Assembly (NCBI RefSeq): GCF_900162725.1
Contig: NZ_LT799418.1
Span: 2,472,629-2,524,848, forward strand
DNA from: Parabacteroides sp. Marseille-P3160
Lineage (GTDB): Bacteria > Bacteroidota > Bacteroidia > Bacteroidales > Tannerellaceae
Reading direction: 5' to 3'
Length of the DNA stretch: 52,220 nucleotides
Shown here: positions 18,479 to 26,208 of the stretch, piece by piece
Layout: each line of letters starts with the position of its first letter
Numbering within the stretch: the first letter of the stretch is position 1
Translations under genes and position numbers: made by a program
Notes under the pieces: model-generated
The model's database searches: none
Seen by the model: only the letters and a program-made list of their open reading frames with translations
What the model was told of the DNA's origin: nothing

Positions 18479-19591
18479 ATGTTACGTTTCCTGTTGGAAA
18501 AAGAATTTAAGCAGCTTTTGCGCAATGCCTTCATTCCGCGATTGATCCTGTTTATGCCGGTGATGATCTTGTTGGTTCTTCCTTGGGCGGCCAATCAGGA
18601 AATCCGCGACTTGCGCCTGAGTGTAGTCGATAATGACCACTCCACTTTTTCCGGCCGTTTAATCCGGAAGGCAGTGGCTTCGGGATATTTCCGGTTGGCG
18701 GATGTTTCCGCTTCCGATGAAGAAGCCTTGCAGGCGGTGGAATCCGGCAAGGCGGATATTATTCTGAATATTGAACCCGGATTTGAAACAAACTTAGTTC
18801 GCGAAGGAGCGGCAAAGGTGATGGTTTCGGCGAATGCCGTCAATAGCATGAAAGGAGGGTTGGGCTCTTATTATTTGTCCTCCATCCTGAACGATTATGC
18901 CGTCGAATTGCGGAAAGAAGCCGGATTACAGGCCGGCGGCAAGATTGCGCCGGTGATTACCCTTGCCTCCCAAGGGCGTTTCAATCCGCATTTGGACTAT
19001 AAAGTTTTTATGATTCCGGCATTAGTGGTTATGCTTCTCACCATTCTCGGGGGCTTTTTGCCTGCACTCAATATTGTCGGGGAAAAGGAGACAGGAACGA
19101 TCGAGCAGATCAATGTCACTCCGGTCAATAAGTTTGTTTTTATACTGGCCAAGCTGATTCCCTACTGGGTAACCGGATTTGTGGTGCTGACGATTTGTAT
19201 CCTGATTGCAGCGGGCGGATACGGGTTGGTACCGAAGGGAAACCTGGCGGTTCTCTATCTATTCGCAGCTATTTATGTCCTGAGCGTATCCGGTCTGGGG
19301 TTGGTCATATCCAACCATTCCAATACTTTGCAACAAGCCATGTTTGTAATGTGGTTTTTTACCCTGATCTTTGTTTTGATGAGCGGGCTTTTCACTCCGA
19401 TCACCAGTATGCCGGATTGGGCGCAAGCGATAACGGCCATCAATCCCTTGCGTTATTTTGTCGAGGTCATGCGTATGATTTACCTCAAAGGAAGTTCCCT
19501 CTCCGATCTCCTCCCACACCTGCTCGTCTTGGCGGCCTTTGCCCTTTTCTGCAGTCTCTGGGCGGTATTGAGCTACCGTAAAAACTCCTGA
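18479..19591 (+). CDS. ABC-2 type permease (YbhR-like), second
   Basis: This 370-residue permease has the same plan as its upstream neighbour: membrane helix about 18-37, extracytoplasmic domain about 40-175, then five helices, with the GEKETGTIEQINVTPV loop after the second. It is the last gene of the tetR efflux operon. Its stop is only 14 bp from the stop of the convergent lipoprotein gene, and no clear terminator is visible in that gap. Substrate is unknown; homologous systems export drugs or cations, which is family knowledge and not proven here. Confidence 0.9.
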   Translation: MLRFLLEKEFKQLLRNAFIPRLILFMPVMILLVLPWAANQEIRDLRLSVVDNDHSTFSGRLIRKAVASGYFRLADVSASDEEALQAVESGKADIILNIEPGFETNLVREGAAKVMVSANAVNSMKGGLGSYYLSSILNDYAVELRKEAGLQAGGKIAPVITLASQGRFNPHLDYKVFMIPALVVMLLTILGGFLPALNIVGEKETGTIEQINVTPVNKFVFILAKLIPYWVTGFVVLTICILIAAGGYGLVPKGNLAVLYLFAAIYVLSVSGLGLVISNHSNTLQQAMFVMWFFTLIFVLMSGLFTPITSMPDWAQAITAINPLRYFVEVMRMIYLKGSSLSDLLPHLLVLAAFALFCSLWAVLSYRKNS

Positions 19592-19605
19592 GAAGGAGGT
19601 TCCTG

Positions 19606-20100
19606 CTAAATACTTTCCTGCTTGGATATTGCCTTTGCATGGGACATGAAATCATTTACGGTTTTAACCAACTGAATAAATGACGGGGGTAATTGATCGG
19701 CATTGACTTCTTTCATGGAAATAAACTTCTCTTTATCGGCAGATTTCAGGTAAACCTGATATAAGATAGCGCTTGTTTCTAATTTGGGATTATCAAATCC
19801 GTAAGCATCTTTCAGATGAAAGAGGTTACTTTTTTCTATTAAAGTTTTGATTTGATCAAACTCTTTGGCTGTTAATATTCCCTTTGAATTCTTCGGATCT
19901 TTCTTTTTCGATGCGTTATCAAAAAAGTAATGGAATTCTTCGATGGCATACGTCCGATCACTTTTTATTGTAATTACAATTTTGTAGTTCGTTACGCTTT
20001 CTATGCTGCAGCTAAAAACAAAATCACCCACATCTCTTCTGCATCCGGAATTAATGAAGAAAAGGAGAAAACAAAGAATAAGAAAAGGATATCTGTTCAT
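19606..20100 (-). CDS. Small putative lipoprotein of unknown function
   Basis: This protein of 164 residues starting at 20100 (MNRYPFLILC...) has a clear lipoprotein signal (FFINSGC, Cys about residue 20). A longer frame from 20154 would put a charged leader before the signal and cross a hairpin, so it is rejected. The mature part has a beta-rich first half (SVTNYKIVITIKSDRTYAI) and a mixed second half, vaguely reminiscent of small DUF6438-like lipoproteins, but I cannot assign a family. It lies 75 bp downstream of the second susD on the same strand, separated by a strong hairpin, so it is either a weakly expressed operon tail or separately transcribed. Confidence 0.65.
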   Translation of the reverse strand: MNRYPFLILCFLLFFINSGCRRDVGDFVFSCSIESVTNYKIVITIKSDRTYAIEEFHYFFDNASKKKDPKNSKGILTAKEFDQIKTLIEKSNLFHLKDAYGFDNPKLETSAILYQVYLKSADKEKFISMKEVNADQLPPSFIQLVKTVNDFMSHAKAISKQESI

Positions 20101-20131
20101 TTTATAACGAATAAGAATAATTGATACCGGA

Positions 20132-20155
20132 GATGCGTCCGGTTTCCGACGCATC
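20132..20155 (-). terminator. Hairpin downstream of the second susD
   Basis: A perfect 8-bp inverted repeat GATGCGTC / GACGCATC with an 8-nt loop lies 21-44 bp past the susD stop. The minus-strand sequence after it is not T-rich, so it may be a 3'-end stabiliser or attenuator before the lipoprotein gene rather than a full terminator. Confidence 0.4.
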
Positions 20156-20175
20156 CCCGATAATCTTTTAGCTTT

Positions 20176-21927
20176 TTATTTCCAAGGTTCCTGTTGTACC
20201 AGATATGGTTTGCCGTTCTCATCATTTCCCATGATCAGGATTTGATCGTCAGGTATTGGGAACATGGTTTTAGAGGCTGGCAGATAAGAGGCGCCGGCAA
20301 ATTTACTGATGTATTGTTTTTCATAATCAATATATGCTTTCAATTCACTGGCCATATAATCACCTCCCCAACGAACTAAATCGAACCAGCGTTCGCTCTC
20401 CATGGCAAGTTCTAATTTACGTTCCATTCGAATAGCTTTGATACAGAGATCTTTGTTGCTGAAGGCGGCGTGACTGGAAGGATAAGTTGCGATCTTATAA
20501 TTAGCAGCAGGCGCACCGTTTCCCAGTTTTATTATGTTCACGTCTAATGAGGCACGGGTACGGATTTTATTCACTTGCTCCATAGCCGCGACTAATTCCC
20601 CGTCGTTCGCCAAACATTCGGCATATAATAATATCATGTCCCTAACACTTAAATATTCCATATTCATGGCTGATCCCGGAGCCCAACCATCGAAAAAGGT
20701 GGTCATTCCGGCTTCTTTTTCAGCTTTACTGAATACATGCTTCTTGGGCATGAAGATACCTCCGTTTACGGGATTTCGAACCCAGTCATCTGCAGGATAT
20801 CCCCAATCTTTATATGGAATTCCATAACGCCCCACTGCAAAATCCAAACGGGGATCAACCGGTATGGTATTGTCGTTTACTCCTACCGCTTCATTATTGC
20901 CCCCTCTTCTAGAGACTGTCGGTTTTGTCCGGTATTCTCCGTTCAGGTATGGTAAACCATTTGCATCTACCTGGAAGGAATTTACCAATTCGAACGATGG
21001 CTGATAAAAGCCACAACAACCTCCCGGGCCGGAGTTATGTGGATAATTGAGGCAAAATGCCGCATTTCCCATGTCTAATTTGGCTGCATATTGTACAGCG
21101 AAAATAGATTCTTTGCCGTTTTCGGTTAAGGCATTAAAGTTTGCATTCAGATCCTCTTCCAATGCATAATGTAACCCGTTAGAAGTAACGCCGTTCTCAA
21201 GGATTTCTTTTAAGATGGGTTTTGCTGCTGCCAAGTCACCTTTATGCATTAATATTTTGGCTTTTAATGCGTATGCCGCCCATACATTTGCTCTTCCCAC
21301 TTCGGATTGGGTATTAGGTAGGTTTTCTATTGCTTCATTGATATCATCCAAAATATTCGGATATATATCTATGTCGTTATGTACCTTAGGATCATTCTCC
21401 GTATTGGTTTCATCCACCCAGGGTATATAGGAGCCGAAAACCCTGACCGCTTCGAAATAAAATAGAGCTCTCAAAAACTTTAACTCGCCTAATCTGGAAG
21501 TAAGCGTCGCATCGTCAATACCTTCCACCTTAGCTATGGTTTGCAGGGCAATGTTCACCCGTTTGACCGCATTGTATGCCCATCCCCATTTGGACGACAA
21601 ATATATATTGGTGGATAATATATTATATCTTTCAATTTCGTTGACTACCGACTGGTCTCCGGGATCGGAACCTTTATTGGCATCGCCTCCGTAGATTCCT
21701 CCGAACGTCCAGTTGAAGGGAGAGGCCTGATAAGGCTCATAGTTGTCCGTACGGGCTGCCAGGGAAGCATACGCATCGGTTACCAATAATTCGATTCCCG
21801 TCAGATTCTCCAACGCTTCCTGACTGATGCTTCCCTGAGGATTTTTACTGAGGAAACTGTCTCCGCACGACTGTAAAATCAGAAGTATCAGGGACACTAT
21901 GCTGATTATTATATATTTATGTTTCAT
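20176..21927 (-). CDS. SusD/RagB-family nutrient uptake lipoprotein
   Basis: This 583-residue SusD-type surface lipoprotein has a lipobox at LQSC (Cys about residue 20). The mature start carries the NPQGSISQEAL motif that defines SusD-like N-termini. TPR-type helices follow (for example ELKFLRALFYFEAVRVFG and VWAAYALKAKILMHKGDLAAAKPILKEIL). The C-terminal SusD domain includes LLYAECLANDGELVAAMEQVNKIR and RKLELAMESERWFDLVRWG, typical of the RagB/SusD fold. It starts 32 bp after the susC stop and would form the lid of that transporter. Ligand is unknown; no glycosidase lies beside it. Confidence 0.95.
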   Translation of the reverse strand: MKHKYIIISIVSLILLILQSCGDSFLSKNPQGSISQEALENLTGIELLVTDAYASLAARTDNYEPYQASPFNWTFGGIYGGDANKGSDPGDQSVVNEIERYNILSTNIYLSSKWGWAYNAVKRVNIALQTIAKVEGIDDATLTSRLGELKFLRALFYFEAVRVFGSYIPWVDETNTENDPKVHNDIDIYPNILDDINEAIENLPNTQSEVGRANVWAAYALKAKILMHKGDLAAAKPILKEILENGVTSNGLHYALEEDLNANFNALTENGKESIFAVQYAAKLDMGNAAFCLNYPHNSGPGGCCGFYQPSFELVNSFQVDANGLPYLNGEYRTKPTVSRRGGNNEAVGVNDNTIPVDPRLDFAVGRYGIPYKDWGYPADDWVRNPVNGGIFMPKKHVFSKAEKEAGMTTFFDGWAPGSAMNMEYLSVRDMILLYAECLANDGELVAAMEQVNKIRTRASLDVNIIKLGNGAPAANYKIATYPSSHAAFSNKDLCIKAIRMERKLELAMESERWFDLVRWGGDYMASELKAYIDYEKQYISKFAGASYLPASKTMFPIPDDQILIMGNDENGKPYLVQQEPWK

Positions 21928-21959
21928 CGCTTTTTATATTTAAAATTGAAATTGTTCGA

Positions 21960-24900
21960 TTAAAAGGAAAAGTTAACGCCGAATAAGAAATGGCGGGTAG
22001 TCGGCCAACCTCCCATATCAAGGCCTCTTCTCAAGTCGGCTCCGTTGCCTGCACCCGTATCTGCAGCGGTTAGTTCCGGATCAAGTCCGTCATACCCCGT
22101 GATCGTAAATAAGTTTTCGGCTTGTAAATAGATCCTTAAGCTACTGATGGTTGCTTTCTTGAGCCATTGATTAGGAAATGTATATCCCAAGACCAGGTTT
22201 TTCAAACGTAGAAAAGATCCGTCTTCTACATAATAAGAATTGGAATTTGTACCTGAGTATCCATCCCCATAGTCAAGGATAGGAAGTATTGCTTTGCTGT
22301 TGTCTGCTCCTGCTGTCCAGGAAAGATCTTTCATGCGTGAAGAGCGGTTCCCTTCAAACAACCAGAAATCAGTAAAATATTTTGTATTATTGAATATATC
22401 GTTGCCGATGGTTGAATACCAGAAAGTAGTCAGATCCCAATTTTTCCAAGTCACGGTTGTATTCAGCCCTAGTATAAGATCCGGATGCGGAGAACCGATG
22501 AATGTACGGTCATCGGAAGTCAATGTCTTATCATTGTCCGTATCTTTGAACTTGAATTTCCCGATGAATCTTTGCGCTTCTTCGTTTGTCGTAATGGTAC
22601 TACCTAACGGCATGCAATTGAAAACATCTTCCACAGTTTCGTAAAAGCCGTCTATCTGATATCCGTAAAATTCAGAGATCGGATGCCCTTTTGTTGTCCG
22701 GGTGATTGCACCGGATATACGGGCTCCGCTTCCCCAGATGGAGGCATCATCCGATTCGGATAATTTTAAAATTTCATTTTTGTAATGAGAAACATTCAGT
22801 CCGATATCCCACGACCAGTCTCCCCGGGAATCGCGGTAGTTCAAATTGAAATCAATACCCGTATTTTTAATATCTCCATAATTGATGTAAGGCTTTCCGG
22901 CTTCGCCTGCCAGGGCGGAATATGAGGCTTCGACAAGCATATCCGATGTCTTTTTGTAATACCATTCGATACCGACATTGAACTTGTTATCTAAAAAGGT
23001 GGCATCGACTCCTATATTATACATATCTGTCGACTCCCATTTTGTATTGTCGTTTCCGTACGTACCCAAGCGATATCCGCTTTGTAACGAAGTATTGGAA
23101 CCCGATAAATCATAATCGGTCCTTCTGGGATTCGTTGTATAAGTGGAGGCATAATTTGTCGCACGCGGAAGTTCCGAATTACCGGTCTGTCCGTAACCGA
23201 ACCTCAGCTTCAGATCGTCCAACCAATCTTTTGTATTTTCCATAAAAGCTTCTTCGGAGATACGCCAACCGGCCGAAACGGAAGGGAAGGTCCCATAGCG
23301 GTTCGACTTGGAAAATCGGGAAACACCGTCCCGGCGGATAATCCCGGTAAACAGGTATTTGTCCTTGAAGGAATAGTCAGCCCGGCCAAAAATACCGAAT
23401 AATGCAAATTCGCCGTTATAGGAAGAGGCATTTTCACGTTGGTCGTTGCTTTCTCCCATATCAATGGTCCATGTATCTTTGTTATCTTCGAATAAATAGT
23501 TAAATCTTTTAGCTCTCATCGAACGTCCAAGGCCATCGCGGATTGCTTCGGTGCCTACCAATACTTTTAATTTATGTACGTCATTAAAAGCGACATCATA
23601 GGTTGCCGTATTCGTCCATACCCACCGGTAGTTATATCCGGAGTTTTCTTCAAAAGAGTTTTGCCCCGTCGTTTCTGAAAATTCAAGATTTTTCTTGGAC
23701 ATGGCATAAGAATAGTTATTCCTATAATCGAGCCCGAAATTAGTCTTGAATGTCAATCCTTTATATAAGTCTACTTCTGCCCATAAGTTTCCAAAAAGAC
23801 GGTTATTCGTCCAATAATTGTCCTTATTTCTGTTTAGTATAGCTACCGGATTCTGAAAGTTACCGGTTCCTGCCATTTTGGATCCGGCATAGTTGCCAGC
23901 TATATCATAAACCGGAACCCATGGTGAGGCACGATAACTCCATGAATACATATTATCTTCAGCGGAGCTTGAGGTTAAACCATTATCTTTTGTAAATGCA
24001 TACGTGATATTTTCACCAACGCGAAGCCAGGGGCGAATATTGAATGAGGTATTAGCCCGTACCTGATATCTTCTGTAATAAGTGTCTCTCAATGTACCAT
24101 CCTGATGGAAATAATTTGCACTTAAGTTATATTGCCCTTTATCGGTACCTCCTGCAACAGATATCTGATGATTTTGCATCAAGGCTGCACGATCTATTTC
24201 TTCCCACCAATCAGTATCGGAAAACTCGGCCATCGTATTATCCGGATAGCTATATGCATTGGGATCAATGTCCTGACGCCCGTTGGAGCCTGCCTGAGTC
24301 AGTAAATTTGGGATGACAGGTGTGGGTCCTGTGCCGAACTGTACATGCGACGGATTGTTAGATACTCCTAAGATGGAATAATTATTTTTTTTAGCTTCCC
24401 ATTCCAGGTTAAGCCTGTCTTCCGAGTTCAGCACATCATACCTTTTTCCTGTTTTTTGAAATCCGACATAGCCGTCATATGTTATTTTGGGCTGTCCGGA
24501 AGCGGTTCCTTTCTTTGTCGTAATCAGAATGACACCGTTTGCTGCCTGGGCTCCGTATATAGCAGCGGAAGAGGCATCTTTCAGTACCTGCATACTTTCA
24601 ATATCGTTCGGGTTTAATGTACTAAGATTTTGGTTCCGTGTCGAAACGCCATCTATCACATAGAGGGGGCCGTTGTCGTTTACGGTATTAATACCCCGTA
24701 TACGTACCATAGTGGCTGAACCGGGTGAGCCTGACTGGCCGATGTATACGCCGGCCGCCTTTCCCTGTAATTGCTGTGCAGCAGATGAACCGGTTGTCTT
24801 CAATAGGTCTTTGGTGTCGACAACAGCTACAGATCCGGTGATGTCTTTTTTTTGTTGTGTTCCATAACCTACGACTACAACTTCATCGAGCCGTTGAAGG

Positions 24901-25244
24901 TCTTCTTTCATCTCTACATTCATGATATTGCTTGTTACCGGTAATGATTGTGCTACATAACCGATATATGAGAAGGTCAGGATGGCATCCGCTTCGACAT
25001 TTAGCGAATACCCACCGTTCAGGTCCGTAATGGTACCGTTGGTCGTACCTTTGACAATAACGTTTACTCCAAGAAGTGGCTCCCCACTTGAATCCGTAAC
25101 TTTTCCGGATACTTTTCGGGTTTGTTGGCTTATTTCACCTGTTAGGTTTTCCCCGTATAGAGGAACGGTCGTTCCGGCTATACAAAAAAAGCAAAGGGTT
25201 AAACCCAAAACCCTTTTCATTAAGGCAATTCGTTTTTTCTTCAT
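21960..25244 (-). CDS. SusC/RagA-family TonB-linked outer membrane protein
   Basis: This transporter of 1094 residues contains a signal peptide (about 1-30), a carboxypeptidase-D regulatory-like domain about 42-118 (VSGKVTDSSGEPLLGVNVIVKGTT is split across its first strands), the LDEVVVVGYGTQQKKD TonB-box region about 123-138, and a plug about 140-250 (IRGINTVN, YVIDGVSTRN, SMQVLKDASSAAIYGAQAANG). The barrel ends in HFLFGVNFSF. It has no STN domain and no sigma, FecR, AraC or hybrid regulator beside it. Upstream (76-355 bp from its ATG) is a pair of long inverted repeats enclosing a promoter that faces away from the gene, so expression may be phase-variable. An in-frame ATG at codon 9 is an alternative start. 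Confidence 0.94.
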   Translation of the reverse strand: MKKKRIALMKRVLGLTLCFFCIAGTTVPLYGENLTGEISQQTRKVSGKVTDSSGEPLLGVNVIVKGTTNGTITDLNGGYSLNVEADAILTFSYIGYVAQSLPVTSNIMNVEMKEDLQRLDEVVVVGYGTQQKKDITGSVAVVDTKDLLKTTGSSAAQQLQGKAAGVYIGQSGSPGSATMVRIRGINTVNDNGPLYVIDGVSTRNQNLSTLNPNDIESMQVLKDASSAAIYGAQAANGVILITTKKGTASGQPKITYDGYVGFQKTGKRYDVLNSEDRLNLEWEAKKNNYSILGVSNNPSHVQFGTGPTPVIPNLLTQAGSNGRQDIDPNAYSYPDNTMAEFSDTDWWEEIDRAALMQNHQISVAGGTDKGQYNLSANYFHQDGTLRDTYYRRYQVRANTSFNIRPWLRVGENITYAFTKDNGLTSSSAEDNMYSWSYRASPWVPVYDIAGNYAGSKMAGTGNFQNPVAILNRNKDNYWTNNRLFGNLWAEVDLYKGLTFKTNFGLDYRNNYSYAMSKKNLEFSETTGQNSFEENSGYNYRWVWTNTATYDVAFNDVHKLKVLVGTEAIRDGLGRSMRAKRFNYLFEDNKDTWTIDMGESNDQRENASSYNGEFALFGIFGRADYSFKDKYLFTGIIRRDGVSRFSKSNRYGTFPSVSAGWRISEEAFMENTKDWLDDLKLRFGYGQTGNSELPRATNYASTYTTNPRRTDYDLSGSNTSLQSGYRLGTYGNDNTKWESTDMYNIGVDATFLDNKFNVGIEWYYKKTSDMLVEASYSALAGEAGKPYINYGDIKNTGIDFNLNYRDSRGDWSWDIGLNVSHYKNEILKLSESDDASIWGSGARISGAITRTTKGHPISEFYGYQIDGFYETVEDVFNCMPLGSTITTNEEAQRFIGKFKFKDTDNDKTLTSDDRTFIGSPHPDLILGLNTTVTWKNWDLTTFWYSTIGNDIFNNTKYFTDFWLFEGNRSSRMKDLSWTAGADNSKAILPILDYGDGYSGTNSNSYYVEDGSFLRLKNLVLGYTFPNQWLKKATISSLRIYLQAENLFTITGYDGLDPELTAADTGAGNGADLRRGLDMGGWPTTRHFLFGVNFSF

Positions 25245-25317
25245 AATAATAAATTTGATAATTATACTAATGACGCACGCTTGCGCATTTTCTTGATTTA
25301 AGGTTACCCTTTAATGG

Positions 25318-25599
25318 TTACTTTATCCTCCTTCTTCTCAAGAAGCGGAATATAAGAAAATGGGATTTCACATACCCGAAAAGCATGATGTCGATTGTTG
25401 CAACCCAATATTCATAAAGTTGTATCAATTAAGATAAAATATTTCCTCTCTATGGAAACATAGAAGAAAATAAGGAAATTATGCTGCTGAAAAAAATGCC
25501 TTAATTTTTGTTTGTTGTTTAAAATTTGATTAATTTTGGAGTTCCATCCTAATAACAGTTAACATATTCTGCTTCTTGAGAAGAAGGGGAATAGAGTAA
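25318..25599. repeat. Imperfect 36-bp inverted repeats bounding a possible invertible promoter segment
   Basis: Left arm 25318-25353 and right arm 25564-25599 are inverted copies with 4 mismatches in 36 positions, including a perfect 17-bp core (25330-25346 and 25571-25587) containing CTTCTTCTCAAGAAG. Homology extends a few bases further outward with one gap. The arms enclose 210 bp that hold an exact-consensus promoter reading away from susC. Size and layout resemble the invertible promoters of Bacteroides. No recombinase gene is in the window. Alternatives are paired regulator sites or a MITE remnant. Confidence 0.55.
25507..25538 (+). promoter_or_regulatory. Full consensus Bacteroides promoter inside the inverted-repeat segment
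   Basis: TTTG (25507-25510), then 20 bp, then TAATTTTG (25531-25538) is an exact match to the -33/-7 consensus with ideal spacing. It points to the right, away from susC at 25244. Inversion of the segment would place the -7 box at about 25379-25386 facing susC, with a leader of roughly 130 nt. Confidence 0.55.
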
Positions 25600-25770
25600 A
25601 CCATAGATTAAAAGCACTTTTCTACCTTGTATATAAACAATTTGTCGAATCCACTTTAAAAAGTAAAATTACTAGAAATTAACATCCGATAGGCTGATGA
25701 ATAATGAATAGATCTGAGCCGCGGGAAGTTTGTGGATGATGCTTGAGGTTGTCTGTGTTTGGTAAATCAT

Positions 25771-25866
25771 GTTTAGTGTTTGACGGCTGTGAAACACGTG
25801 TTCTATATCTGTGAAACACGTGTTCTATAGCCGTCAAACACGTGTTCTATAGCCATCAAACACTAA
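25771..25866. repeat. Palindrome mini-array A, 22-bp period
   Basis: Three perfect AACACGTGTT dyads are centred at 25797.5, 25819.5 and 25841.5. They are flanked by half-sites GTGTTTGA (centre 25775.5) and TCAAACAC (centre 25863.5), so five centres lie exactly 22 bp apart. The two ends, TTAGTGTTTGACGGC and GCCATCAAACACTAA, are inverted copies with one mismatch. Each 22-bp unit begins GTGTT and ends AACAC, so it could also form a short hairpin in RNA. Function is unknown. Confidence 0.7.
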
Positions 25867-26071
25867 GTTGAGTGTAATTTAATGATTTTACTTGACTACA
25901 TTTTCTCTAACTTGTAAGTTAGGTTGACGTGTTTATTATTTAGTTATAAATCACATTGACTTATTTTGTCATAAGTAATAATTTATAGTTGACTACAATT
26001 TTTTGAAACAAGGAAGGCCATTCTTAGGGTTCCCTTCCGGTGCATAGAACGTTTCCGATCCTTTCTTTTAT
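25867..26071. other. AT-rich non-coding stretch
   Basis: This is part of the gene-free region 25245-26208 between the divergent susC and tolC genes. It is AT-rich and contains no recognisable gene. The other parts of the region hold the inverted repeats, array A and the sigma-54 control region listed separately. Confidence 0.6.
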
Positions 26072-26109
26072 TGTCCAAAAATTGGACAGCGTTGTCCAAT
26101 TTTTGGACA
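26072..26109. promoter_or_regulatory. Double-palindrome upstream activator site
   Basis: TGTCCAAAAATTGGACA (26072-26088) and TGTCCAATTTTTGGACA (26093-26109) are each dyads with 7-bp arms and a 3-bp centre. They are exact inverted copies of each other, with centres 21 bp apart (two helical turns). They lie about 57-94 bp upstream of a sigma-54 type -24 element, the usual place for an NtrC-family enhancer-binding protein. Confidence 0.65.
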
Positions 26110-26165
26110 GACGGGCTGGTCGTTGTTTATGTTATCGGCTTGATTTTTATCATAGTATCATTTTA

Positions 26166-26179
26166 GGCATGTCATTTGC
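26166..26179 (+). promoter_or_regulatory. Sigma-54 (-24/-12) promoter for the FtsX-type ABC operon
   Basis: GGCATGTCATTTGCA matches the sigma-54 consensus GGCAcGnnnnTTGCw at all but one fixed position, with the invariant GG (26166-26167) and GC (26178-26179) at the required spacing. The predicted start, near 26191, is about 18 nt before the tolC ATG. The tandem palindromes upstream support activator-dependent control. Confidence 0.7.
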
Positions 26180-26208
26180 ATGGTAATGGGTAGAAAAACG
26201 ACAAGAAG

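Noticed and set aside
25318-25599. Insertion sequence or MITE
   Set aside because: There is no transposase, and no clear target-site duplication was found at the outer ends. A MITE remnant is not excluded, but the exact promoter between the arms and its position before susC favour an invertible switch.
25771-25866. CRISPR-like array
   Set aside because: Units are only 22 bp, have no unique spacers of constant length, and no cas genes are nearby; the symmetry is palindromic at unit junctions, unlike CRISPR repeats.
26072-26109. Fourth member of the 22-bp palindrome arrays
   Set aside because: It has only two units at 21 bp and sits at the proper distance from a sigma-54 promoter, so an activator site explains it better.
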